Of a stretch of 64,000 bases of DNA, positions 36,250-48,200 are shown in pieces; within the stretch, counting starts at the first letter, position 1; the number at the start of each line of letters is the position of its first letter. Made by a program: the position numbers and the translations under genes. The notes beneath the pieces were generated by a model. The model had not been told where the DNA came from. It saw nothing but the letters and a program-made list of their open reading frames with translations, and did not search any database. Source of the stretch: Trogon surrucura. Taxonomy: Eukaryota > Chordata > Aves > Trogoniformes > Trogonidae. The DNA lies in the NCBI GenBank assembly GCA_020746105.1, contig CM036621.1, forward strand, positions 53,168,264 to 53,232,263. The letters are read 5' to 3'.

Positions 36250-36770
36250 ACGTGAGCTCCTGTTGATGAGATCAGAGCCCGTGCGGTTCCTACCAGTGTG
36301 GTTCCTGCCAGTGCGCTGCACATACAGCTGCAACTGTTGGTGGTGCAACTTCACAGGTCTGCAGAGGAGGGAGAGGACTTCACAGGTCCTCTTATACCCC
36401 TTGTCTAGGGGGCCAAAATAAATACGGGATCGGCAGTCCTCAGCGTCTGCTTGCCTCTCAACTGCTTTAGCTCGTAGCGCGTGGCGCAGGAGCTTAAAAG
36501 TAAATTGGTGGTGGCATAAGTGGCAGTGTTGGGGTGTGAGCTGTGCTGGCTGAGGAAATGGACTTGGTACCCGCCTGCTGTGCCAGCTGTGGGCGTAGCA
36601 GCTTCCTGCAGAGGGGTGGAGAGGACGTCTGGATGTGGCTGCCGGGCTCCGCTGGTGCATCTGCGTCTCCCGTGAGTCAGAGCTCAGTCATACAACTCTC
36701 AACCTGGTCAAACAAGACACTCCTGGTTGGCGCATTAAATCGTGGTGCCAGCTTCCCCTCCCCCTGCCAT
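36250..36770. mobile_element. LTR-like, CpG-bearing insertion of uncertain family
   Basis: This block is GC- and CpG-richer than its AT-rich surroundings. It contains two adjacent 15-mers (GTGCGGTTCCTACCA at 36281 and GTGTGGTTCCTGCCA at 36296), a repeated ACTTCACAGGTC element, a CTTATACCCC TATA-like string near 36390 and CCAAAATAAATACGG about 20 bases later. GTTGGCGCATTAAATCG near 36726 vaguely resembles a retroviral leader. These features fit an LTR in + orientation, but no terminal dinucleotides or target duplication could be fixed. A retained regulatory island is the alternative. Confidence 0.35.
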
Positions 36771-36859
36771 CCAGGTTTCAACAGGCTTTTTGGTACAGAA
36801 GAGACCTGGTTGTGTCCCCCTGCCAGCTAACTTGATTTCTTTTGGTTGTGCTGCAAAAA

Positions 36860-37110
36860 GAAGCGTTCCCTCTGCTTATCACGTTTGTACTTACGTTATA
36901 GTGTCAGGCTTGGGCAGATTAATTGGATGTAGCCTTAGCAGAGCTGTCAGGGTATTTAACCCATTGGAGAAAAATTACCTAAGCTGATGATAAACAGGCT
37001 TTAAATGCACAGCAATTATTTAGTGCTAACAAAGCACCGTGACTACACACTTTGTCCAAATGCAAAAAGCAAAGTCTTATCAGTGGTTCTGTTTGCAGGA
37101 GGACACTGAA
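36860..37110. promoter_or_regulatory. CNE-like patch
   Basis: The sequence contains GCAGATTAATTGGATG (about 36914), CTGATGATAAACAGGC (about 36983) and GCACAGCAATTATTTAGTGC (about 37007). Homeodomain- and forkhead-like cores are dense and no repeat signature is visible. This is inference from texture only. Confidence 0.25.
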
Positions 37111-39664
37111 AGATAACCTTTGTTTGTGCAAATACTTACCTGATAAGATCATCCGAAAGGGAAGGGATGAAATTTCGGGTTCTATCTTGCCTGAAGGTTG
37201 TGCTTTAGATTACAAAGTAAGAGTAATAATCACAAACTGAGAATGCTCATTTCTCTCTTTTAGTTGGACTGGAAGTCTCTGATGATGGGGTTCTTTCCTG
37301 CTTGCATTGATTGCTTTTTTTCCTAGCACACAGCAATGAAGCACTTTAGAGACCTTTAACCAGTAGGACTTTGGATTTCATTGTTCACAGGAACTGGCAA
37401 AGCTAGAGGGCTGCTTAGCATTGGACTTGGTTTGTTCATCGCAGGCTTAACCCTGACTGGTAGCCAGGGTTTACAGCACAGCAATCCTGTGACTCACAGC
37501 TGCTCTGCTTTGCATCGATGGTGAAACTGGTCCGGGAGTTTCCAAACTGTGAAGGCTTAGGAGGTGCTTTTAGTGGGACGTGCACTCCATACCAGTTGCC
37601 TCTCAAAGGTCACAGGTCACATTCTGAAGCAGCAGAGGTTTGCATTTTTATTGTGATGAGACTTAACATCTTGCTTTTGACCTCTGTCTAGCTTTTTTGT
37701 CTGTGACTGAAAGCACACTGTTTATTGAATGCTATTAACTTACCAGCTTAAAAAAACCCCACAAATCCAGTTTGTTATAGGGCATTGATCAGAAGATTTG
37801 CAAAACTGACATCTTTTATTTTGTTTTCAAATAACTTATCAGAGATTTCCTATTTGGTGTTTGTAAAGGACGTTTATATCAAGAGAAAAATAAAATGCAA
37901 GCACATATTTTGGTCTTTTTGGATCAAGGCCTTATATTAACCTAAGCATGCTTAAAGCTCCACCTCAGTGCAGAAAGTAAATACGTATTTTCTAGTGAAA
38001 TGTTTCTGAGTGTAGTTATCTTAGCATGCCCTGTGGTCTGTGTCAGATTTTTAGATTTTAAATTGACTTGGAGCCATGTCGTACTTTGTCTGGATGCTAA
38101 CGCAAGGGCATGGTGTTTGTGTGAGCCCCGTCTCGCCTGCTGCACTCTCCTGACGCTGGCTTTCTTTGGCCAATTTCAGTTGCAGCTGGCAGAGGAACGG
38201 AGATGGCAAAGACATGACGTTCCTCCTAGTTTTGTGAGAGGAAGTGTCTGGGTCGAGAAGCAAGAGGCTCTGAATTAGCCCTGTGTGCCCCCTAGAACCT
38301 GTGCAGACAAGCAAGCCGTTGGAAACCGGCCGTCATTCGTTTTCGTGCTCACTGGGCTACTTGGTCTGTGTGGATTTCCTGTCCCAACTGATCTACCTGC
38401 ATTCTATGATGAGGTTTTTTGAAAATGTGTTTGATATTCTGGTGCCTCTTATGCTCTTCTTTCACACCCACTAAAGGCTGGCAAAACTGGCAATAAACAG
38501 ATAAACAGGTGCATTTTTGGGAGATGGCTTCACAAGTTATGTTCAGGTGGCTGTTGGATTTTCTTTCTTCTATCCAAACGGGACTCACGGAAGTTTTCCG
38601 GAGATCTTAATTGCAGACATGCAGCACAGCAAGATGTGTTCTTGAAACAGCCGCTCAGCTCACCGCGGTGGTGAGCATTTATATTTTAAATTATCAGGCA
38701 CTGAGCTGCCTACTCTTAGACAGTTTCAGTGGTTTCGCACTCATGGAGCTGTGGGCACTTCACCTTTGGTGATGTGGGCAGGTGTTGAGGGAGTGTTCTG
38801 CACCTCCATGTGTGTTGGGAACCATATAGGAACTGGTCCGGTTGCTTCATGAGAAATTACGTAAATGCTGTCGTACGTGCATGCTCTGGCTGCTCAGCTG
38901 TTTTTCTGTGACCTACCACAACCAAACTGTGATTTTTGTTTTGAGTCAGTGGAGGGACTGCAAATCTGAAGCTGGACCAGCCTTACTTACTGAGGGGTTT
39001 TTTTAATGCCTCAGTTTCCATAGCAATGGAAATAAGCACTCTTCTCACTTGAGTGCCAGGTATGTGCTTGTGTATATGTGTCTTGCATAAGACTGGGAGG
39101 GCAGTGCCTACTTCTTTTCCTGGAAATAGATTTGGAAGGGAGGAGGAGTGTTAGATGCTGGCTCTGCAGAGCTGCTCCTGCCAACTAACCTGCCTTGAGG
39201 GGGACGGGTACAGGGAGAGGACAACTGCCACCAGGGCCTGTGCTGGCTGAGAGGGAGTCCCTCGATCGTAACTTCGCTTTTCACCTGCACACTTTTTATT
39301 AGGAGTTAAAATTTGCAGGAAATAAAACACAATCCTTGAAGGCAGGGGAACGTGATGTTAGTCATCGATATTAGTCATTGACAGTTTCTGCCTTATGGGC
39401 TATTCAGATTATTTCCTGAAAAGGAAATCTTTCATTAGCTAATTATTTTCCTTAGCTGTGCTGTAAGGGCATCAGCAAATTATACAGTTCCTGGCAAAGC
39501 TACTGCACTGTTTAGTGCCTGCCAGTGTGATCAGGGGAGAGCGATGGGGAAATTATAATGAAAGAAATTCTATGAGAGTTAAAAAGTACTAAGGCCTTCA
39601 AAACGCTGTTCAGACTTGACTCCTTAGCAATCAATTTTAATAAATCTTCTCTGTGCAGATGAGG

Positions 39665-39699
39665 AATCCCGGTATCATATGTTGTCTGATACCTGGATT
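39665..39699. repeat. Short imperfect hairpin
   Basis: AATCC-C-GGTATCA pairs with TGATACC-T-GGATT across a 9-nt loop: 12 pairs with one C/T mismatch. It is shorter than a miRNA precursor stem. Confidence 0.6.
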
Positions 39700-41027
39700 T
39701 TGACTGTTTTCTGGTGTATTTTGACATTGTGTCAAACGTACTGTGAAGGTGTGATGCACAGAGCTACTAACACAAGTTCACCTCTGATAGGAGCTATGGT
39801 ATAGCCCACAGAACTGAAAGGGGAAAATGCTGAGAATTAGGTAGGTAAAGAGGACGTGCTGGGTGAGTCAGAAGGAGCAAGGGCACAGCCCAGCTCCAGA
39901 AGAGAGCCCTAAGATTGGCAGTGCCCAGTTGTCAGTGCATTGTTTGTAGGACTCTTCCCCTCCAACACCTACGAATCTTAGATTTTTTCCAAAAGTACAG
40001 AAGGAGTGTTTTTGTACCACTTAACAGCAGTCAAAAGTCCTAGTACAGCTTTGAAAGCATCAGTTTAAGACAGTTGTTTAAGACGACCAATGGAATAGAA
40101 TGAACCGAGGTGCTTCCAATTTATTTGTTATGTTCTTCAGTTTGCAATGTGGGAACTGAGTTCACTATAAAGCTGGTTGGCTGGTTGTTTCTGTGTGTGC
40201 ACACAAAGATAGACATTTTAATTAGATGCACTTTCTGTGTTCCTGACACATTTATGGCAGTTACATAGGTTTTAATAAACTCTGCTTGCTAATACACTTA
40301 CCTTTACAAGGTCCATATTTCTCTGTAATGTTACTTTAACTCAGTTTTTCATTTTACTGCAAGTCATTCTAATTAGGACATCTCTTCTTAGTTCAGGTTT
40401 CTGTAGTTTAGCATTACTGAACAAGACTGTCAGTGGATAATCAATGGTCTTGCCTAAAGCCTTGGTTTATGTAAGGAAAATATAGCTTTGTCAAATAAGC
40501 TATTATAAAATCTATACCAATACAGATATACTTCTGTATGCGAAAAGAATCACTATCAAGCAACTTTATGTTGGAAGAACAGTGTCTGTATGACATTTTT
40601 CCCAATGTAGTTGTTTCAGTTACAAAACTATAAATCATATCTGAAATGAACTCGTACAGCTTTCTAGCAGACGAGGAATCTTGTACTAAAAAAAAAGAAA
40701 GAAATATTTCTAATATGTAGTTTGAGTTATTAGGTTTTTATTCATGGTTTAATTATTTAAAGAAACATTTTCTGTGCTTGGGATGAGCTCTCGAAGTCTC
40801 TAAATGTCATGGTACACACTCACCTGCCAGTTGGAGAATGACACTGGCACAACACTCATTGTGGAATTGTGCCTGTGAGGAGTGCTGTAAAAGTAGCTGG
40901 TGTTTACAGGGTGACATAATTCCAGTTCCCGACAAGCTCATTGTTCTGCAGTCTTTTGGTGGAGAGAGGAGATCTTTGAGTTTTGCAGTCAGAAGGTGTG
41001 ACACGCATCCATTTTTCTATTTTCCAG

Positions 41028-41091
41028 GATCTTTCCCAGAGAGTATCTTCTCCAGCAAATCCATCTTTATTCTCTCGCAGACCTTCAGCAG
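41028..41091 (+). CDS. PLEKHM3: PLEKHM3 small 64-nt coding exon
   Basis: This short exon gives one base to finish the Arg codon and then 21 codons, beginning [10 protein letters not shown] and ending SLADLQQ. The acceptor is TATTTTCCAG and the donor is CAG|GTAAGT, a near-ideal 5' splice site. It ends in phase 0. In this frame it joins the previous exon's AEDLRRR to the next exon's VIEGKLAP, as in the family. A different frame of the same DNA reads open, which would mislead an ORF-based call. It is an easily missed piece of the Rubicon-homology domain core. Confidence 0.93.
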
Positions 41092-42339
41092 GTAAGTTTC
41101 TTCAACTCTTTCCACCTGTTCCGTGTCAAGCCTGTTCACATCTTCAGTGCTAATTGTACATTCCCCCTTCTAGCTAATTGTAGCATAAGTAGCTTTACTT
41201 CCAAACCATCTGTGTGGTTTATAGTTTAATATAAAAATGGGTTAACAGAGGCATTGATGAGGGAGAGAAAAGCCTAGAGCATCAGTGTTGTTGATATGGG
41301 ATGGGAAAGAGGCCACAAAAAACCCCTGTAGTCCGCAAAGAGAACTTTACTGTGAGAATTTTTTCATCTGATCAGTGAAGATTCATTTAAGGCGCAGCCT
41401 ATAGGTGACAAGTAGTATTTATTTCTTTGCTTGAAAGAACAGTTATTTAGGAATTTATGATTTTTTTACAGTCCCTAATGCAATGTGCTTATTTGCAAAG
41501 TCTGCTAGGCATTACCACAAGAGGGGTAAAAATAGTAAAAACACAGCAAAACACCTCAGCAAGCCTGCTAAACAGAGTTAAGCCACGCAGTGTTACTGTG
41601 GCAGACGTGACCTCAGAAGAGGCAATATGCCAGCAAAACATATCTTTGCATTGATTTTGATTGAACTAAGTGAGCAACTTGCTGTACATCTGCCTGAACA
41701 GCAGAATTTTGTTATGTACCGAATTAAACAATGAGAATTTGGCAAAAAGAGCTGAAAAGAGGGGGTAGGGAATCTGGGGTGAATGTGCTACAGTGCTCAG
41801 ATGCCCGCTGGAGGAGGTAGTGAGGTAAGCCCTGGATGACCTGAGCGCATCTGTGTTCACACTCTAATGCCATTGCCAGTGACATGTAAAACCATTATTT
41901 AAGCTTCTTCCACTGCTGTTTCCCTTGCCTGGTGGTGCCTTTTTTTTGCAGGATAACGGTTGGCATAGTCAGTCCTGGAGTTTTCAGTTAACACATTTAA
42001 GTTGAGATAGTTCAGATGCCCCTCAGAGCTGGAGTCTACAGAACTGCAGGAAACGTGGCTTTTGTTGGCTGGTGAAGTCACAGGGTAGAATTGATTCCAT
42101 ATATAAAGTAAAAAGGCCAGTCATCTGAGGTCTAAAACTGTTTCCACATCTTTTCAGCGTGTTCTGCTATCTCATCTTTAATAATCAAGCCATGAAAAAG
42201 CAAGCTACTTAACTGCAGAGCTGCAGTCTCCCTGGTGGGCCTGTCTGTTAGCCTCCAGTGCTTTGTAAGTTGCTTAATCAGTTCCTAACACTGGTAGTAG
42301 ATGTTTTAGAGGCAATCAGCAGCTTATCAAGCACCCTGT

Positions 42340-42354
42340 GGGAGGGAGGGAGGG
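42340..42354 (+). repeat. G-quadruplex motif with 1-nt loops
   Basis: GGGAGGGAGGGAGGG: four G3 tracts separated by single A. It is on the sense strand, so it would also be present in the pre-mRNA. Confidence 0.85.
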
Positions 42355-45099
42355 TAGAAGTCACAATTCATCCGTTGATTTAGCAGTTCCCTTTAGCATG
42401 TTTCTTTGTGTTTGTGTTTGCAAGACACCTTCGCTTCCCCTGAGGGCCCCAGCCCCAAACTTATCATATTTAGAGGCAACATAATTTGATTACCGTTTCT
42501 ACTGGGGTGGATGAAATTGCATTTACCTTGCAATCTAGGTATATCCTTCTTGTCAGCCTGGAGAGGATTTCTCACACACAGGCTCCAAGTTTGAAATTGG
42601 ATTGCCTGCTTTTGTCAAAGTGAAACCTGAGTGGAAAGGGGAGGGCCCTGTTTAGAGAATTAATCCAACAGCCAGAGAAGCACTAATACCCTTACAGCCT
42701 CTACCTCCTCTCTGGTTTGTCCCTTACCACTGCTTCCTGTGGTTGCTCATCATTTTCTACTGACCTGTGGGTTTTGTATTATCCTAAAACTTTCCCCTCC
42801 TTTTGATTCCTCTGCTGCCTATTTTCTTATATCCATGGGCTGCTTTTGCACTGTATCCTGCTGTCATATGGATTGCATGTGTTTGCGGAATTAACTAAAA
42901 GGTTTATTAAAGATTAATGGAAAGATAAGGCATGGTGAGTGAATTAGAAAAGCAGAGAGGGGTAATCTACAGATATAAGCAACCTTTACCCTGGTTACTC
43001 CCACCTCAATTCCAATTTGTTTCCTAGCCAAGTTCTCTTTATGATCCCATGGATTGTTTCCTACCAAGTGGTTGAGTTTCAAAAATGTGGCATGAGGATC
43101 TGTTCTTAGGTGCAAAAAAGTCAAAATGCCTGTTTGCCAGTCAATGAAGCAGCATATAATACTGTTCTAAAATTAATTCCAATTTAAATCACTTTCCAAG
43201 CTTAACAGAGTTTGATGCCTAGACCTTACGGAGTGGCAGAGTACGTACTTGAGCTATCTGATGGTCTGGGGATGGTTGTCATTTGGATCCGTTTGGTCAG
43301 GGCTCTACTAGGGGAAACTTTAACCGTGATGGGATAAAATTGAAACAAAATGTCCTTAATTTTGGAAACTTGCTAAATCCTGATGAGGTAGTGGTTTTGA
43401 TAGTACTTTACTGATTAACAAGTGCTCCTAGTGCAGGTGTGAGAAGGCCTGACCTTTAACCAAAGAGGCAGCAAGTGATGGTCTTGATTTGCATGTGATG
43501 TTTGTTTAAAATAAATGCAAGTGCACATATGTACCCCAGCAAGATTTCACTGCAGACCAGGGCTCCGGGGACTATATTCAAGTTTACAGCAAGTCTATCT
43601 ATGAGTGTTCCCACGGGGTGCATGTTCTTAGAATCCTCCTGTCATTGTTGTCTTTGGAGGTATTAGCAGATGAGATAATTAGTTAGGTGCATTCAGATTT
43701 AACAAGCAGAAACATGAAGTGTAACAGCCCGCCTGTTCTGCCCCATTGGCTATGCTTACTTTCCTTTCCAACTCTCCCTGGCGTCATCTGCCCAGAGAAA
43801 TCTGCCCTGCGTCACCTGTAACACCACTGGAAAACAGACTAATCTTATTTATGTGTAGTGTAGTCCCTGATAGTGCAGTCACAGTCCAGGGTGGCTTCAC
43901 CCTAAACCTGCAGGAAGTGTTCTCTGCTGACATTACTAATGGACATATCACTGGTTTTGTGGACATGTGTGCACAGTTCATGCAGGCTGGAGTTAAAAAT
44001 TATCCATTCATTTTGTGTGCCTACTGGGCTGCTTTTGGTGAGGCTAACAGCTTTTGCACTGCTAAACAGCAATCTGGACAGAAGCTGACTTAGACAAGAC
44101 TGTTGCATTTCTTAGGAAAAATAAATCTTGCTACTTAAACTAAATTTCTTATTAACAGGAGATTTTAAAGTAAAATACCTGAAGTATCATGAACTCAAAA
44201 TTCAGGTGCTTAGTTGACACAGAGAGGTTAACTAATGTTTTACCTGTTTTTTATGTTAAATAGCAAGGATATACAAGTGTACGAAGATTATTACAGTGAT
44301 AGTCTTTACTTTAGAAACACTCCTAACCATAGCAATTATTTTATCCTGGTTATACTACCCCTATATGGTAAAATAAAAATGATCCAGGCAAAAATAACTG
44401 GATGTCAAGGATGGAAATTGTGAATGAGAGAGGAGATATAAAAAGATGGTGGTTTGAAGACTTGCTTTGAAGTGACAAAATATGGGAATTTAAAATGATG
44501 AGTTGAATTACATTGAATCACTGTGTAAATACTGTTACTCAAAATATAAGTGGCTTTCATTCAGTTTATCCCCATTTACTTTGGAAGCAAAGTGTGCTAA
44601 ATTGTATTAAGGCCATTTTCATTCTGAATGTGTATGTCCATACAGGAATTTAATGTAGTATAATTTATCCATTTTAACATTGTAGATAAACTAATCAGTT
44701 AAAATTTAATTAAAACACCCATTTACTTCAGATCAACTTTGCTGACTGTCTACCTGTAGATGAATCTACAAACAATGTGAAGAACAGTGGTGAAAAAGGA
44801 TGAACAGGAGAGCCCTATTCTCACAATAATACAGCACAGGTCATACAGTGAATGTGAGATGTACATAAAAATTCTTAATGGAAATGCTTCTTTGCAGAAC
44901 ACAGCGAGTATCAGGAACTTAATGCCACAGTAATATTACTGAGGCCAGGAGTTTATAATCTTTGAGAGGATTAGGTATTCATAGTGAGAATGTCCACAGT
45001 TATACTACATAAAATAAAGAGATTATAAGGTTTCAGAATAGATGTGTTATTTAGTGAGGGGATTAGGAAGATGTCTTCCCTATTGACAGGCGGATCAAT

Positions 45100-45200
45100 G
45101 ATTTCATCCTTCTCTGACATATATAGTACTGATTGCTATGTCTGATAGGGTTTTGGACTAGATGGAGAGTTGATCTAATGGAAGTATTCCCGATATGAAA
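45100..45200 (+). mobile_element. Possible ancient CR1/L3-like 3' remnant
   Basis: The string GATAGGGTTTTGGACTAGAT followed by GGAGAGTTGATCTAATGG resembles the degenerate end of old amniote CR1/L3 elements (a 'GGACTAGATGG...' block near the 3' end). No intact octamer remains. The match is short and remembered rather than aligned. Confidence 0.35.
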
Positions 45201-48200
45201 ATCTTAATGTTTCTGTTAAAGATTTTGCACATACAAGGTTCCCTAACAAAAATGTGGGGAGTAAAAAATGAACTTCAGTGAAACAGAAGTTCCATCTAAT
45301 TTGAGCCTAGTGTGTCGTTAGATCAGGATTAGGAAGCTTTAGAAGAACAAAGAAATTGTTATGTCTTGATCATATTTCCAGGCTTTTAACTGATGCTGTA
45401 CTTTCCTCACACCTCCTTTTCCAATGGCAAATTCGGGTCCTCCCTGTATTTTCCTAGACTGAAATAGAGGAAGAGATGGGACCATACAGCGTGATGACTT
45501 CCAAGCCCATCAGTGGTGGTGCCCTGGCCCAGCAGTTCCTTTTATTCACCCCTTACAGGAGTGAGGTGTGCCATCTAACCCCCCTGCCTGTGCTGGTGAA
45601 AGCCGGTAGCGTGCATGTGGCCATATTGATTAACAGATCTGGGTTTTGGCTAATGTACTTTGCGCTTATTCTAGTTTTAGAAGTGTTACTGGGCTAGGTG
45701 CCTGCCAACTCAGTTATATCAATGGAGAGTCTTTTGCTGTCGCTTGTTTCATTCAGTGATTCAATATAAGCTGTATCAGCTTAAACTTTTATTTACCCAA
45801 GAGTTTTGCTCATGTAGCTGTACAGCAGATCCTTTTAAGTTTAGGCAAGCCCTTTCTTTTTGCTTGAGGGAGAGGAGGTGGCGAATGAGGAGGACAATTA
45901 CAGTTTTGGCAGGCCTGGCTGTGCTGAGATGGATGAAGATTTGTCTGTTGCAGTTCTCTCTGGGAGTCCACTGTGCTCAACCAGGGCGGCAAAATGCCAG
46001 ACACATCAGTGCCATAGCTGCCGTCATTCAGAGTTCAGCACTGTAGTGAAAACATCGATCTACGTCCCCAGCCTCCCCGCCAAGGGTTGACACAGCATTT
46101 GTGACAAAGGTGCAAGTCCTGCAATGTGTTGCTACCAGTGTTCAGCTTAGCACAGGCTGGAAGATACTGCTTGGAGTAGAGATGGTTTAAAACAGTGGTG
46201 GTTTTTAAATGACGTGTCAGATACAACCCCTGTTCTTAAATATTTGGTAGGAGGTCGAGAGAAACAGGTAGTCGTGTGGGGAAGTGAGAGACATACACAC
46301 TGTTAATTTGTACAGTGGTCCAGTTCTCGTCCTAAGGCATGTGAGACTTGGACTGTCTTCCCAGGGCTGCTGCAGGCTTTTTCTCTGACACACAGAACAA
46401 GTAATTTCTAATGGGATCAAGGTAAAATGGGTCTCACTTTACTATGTATATGTTTTAAATAGACATCCTAAGCACAATTAAGTTCAGAAGAGGGAAACCA
46501 GCACTTTGGAAGGGTAGTCCCTCTGACTTATTTAAGATATGTTGTGCAATTTAAATACATTAAGAGTTTGAGGCACTTAGATAAATCTGTACTTGAACTG
46601 TGTGAACATGCATCTGGGACTATAACGACATAATGCTAATAACCATCTTTATGTCCTTCCTTTACGACCTGTGCCTGTCTGACTGTGGTAACGGTGTTGG
46701 CGGAAGAATATGAAAATAGTGCGAAAAACATACAATATACATTTCCCTAAATGTTAAAAGGTCTGATAGCTAAACAGCAATTAAACAGCTTGTATTCTTT
46801 CCTGTGGCTGTGGCTCCCTTATCACTCATTTCTGTCACTCCCTGGAGTTTACTAGCACTTGCGGCAGAACAGGAAACTTAAAGATAGCTGATAGTCCAGG
46901 TGTGTGTACAATTCCCCAAAGTGCTGACAGCTCTGCTTGCAATTAGTGGCAGTGGCAATCATCTTTCCGGTGTTTCTTTTGTACTGCAGCTCTGCTGGGG
47001 AAGGGAGTTACCGTCATTCAGAATGGTTCGCGGTCAGGTGGAGAGTGTGGCAGAGGCGGCCACGCTCGTGGGGAAGAACTGACTGGGAGCATTTTGGCAA
47101 GTGTCAGCCACGAAGACAAATTCATCCGAGTTAGGTGTGTTAAAGTCCTGGAGGCAAAGTGTGGAGGTATAGGAAGATCGTTAATAGATATTTTTAATAG
47201 CAGAACTGTATTTTGCTCTGCTTGAAAACAGCTTTCAACAGGGCTTGTTAAATACATGTGGTGCTTTTGCACGTGAATATATATAATCTAGGCCTCTTGG
47301 GGTAGTTGTGGCTTTTTAGAATGAAACTCTGTTTAAAATAACCCAGCAGTGGTGCCAGTGGCTTGCAGGAGCTTCTGAGTTGGGAACTCCATACATATTT
47401 TAATTTTTTCAGCCCCTGTAAGAGGCAGTAACAATATAAGCTACCCCTTTTCTAGTGCTTTGCGCTAACCAGGTTTCTTCTGTTCTTTTTTTTGCTGTGC
47501 AGAATGAAAGACCCAGTACTGGAGATCAGGGTTAGCAGTGTGAAAGATTGGGCTCTAACCTCATCACTGTACTTCACATAAAATGTCTATTCAGGCGAGG
47601 CAGCTGGACAAGTCTTAAGGAGTAGCATACCAAGAAACCAAATTTCTTGAGGAAACAAAATACCATGTCAGGGCTATCTGCTTGGATGAGAGAAGAAAAC
47701 TTTTAAAGTAATTTTTTTTAAAAAATATACTTTGTGCTCACAGAGTTTTTATCTGAGTAACTCTAGCCATTTTCTTGGTATATTGCTTTCGTGTTCTAAA
47801 ATCCTCCAGAGGACTCCTCCTAAAAATGCCCTGATCAAGTTCTGTGCAAGGCAGGAATGTTTCAAATTTTGTGATACCACTCACGAAATAACATCTTACC
47901 TCAGTGGGCATGTAGAGTCAGTTAATATCTCTGCATGCAATTGCCTGCTTAATCTTCGGGGAAAAAAAGCCAAAAAAGAAAAAAGTACAGACATACTCTC
48001 TGCCTGAGTGCATATTTGCTTGTGTGTATTTCAAGTCACTTATGTTTTTAAGCTAAGGAAAGTGCTTTCTGTTTTCTACCAGCTAAATTCCTGGTACTAT
48101 TTCAACCTTGTTTGATTAAAACAGCCTTTAACCTTTGCTTGAATACCTGTTTCTTAAAACAACCTATAATTCATCGCTGCAACAAGATTAGGAGGACTTG

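Larger units (their letters stand above)
29933..41027 (+). other. PLEKHM3: PLEKHM3 intron, about 11.1 kb
   Basis: This GT-AG intron (GTAAGA to TTCCAG) carries purine-rich tracts (31436-31700 and 32926-32971), a short tandem duplication (35812-35875), an LTR-like CpG-bearing block (about 36250-36770), a CNE-like block (about 36860-37110) and a small hairpin (39665-39699). I see no gene in the remaining sequence. Confidence 0.85.

Noticed and set aside
36232..36660. A 142-codon minus-strand open frame
   Set aside because: It lies in the LTR-like CpG-bearing block. Its His/Arg/Ser-rich peptide with short repeats looks like translated repeat DNA rather than a protein.
38390..38420. CATTCTATGATGAGG as a possible CR1 octamer end
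   Set aside because: A single octamer without the preceding CR1 3' sequence; probably chance.
39665..39699. Hairpin considered as a microRNA precursor
   Set aside because: The stem is only about 12 pairs and does not extend to the roughly 30 pairs of a precursor.
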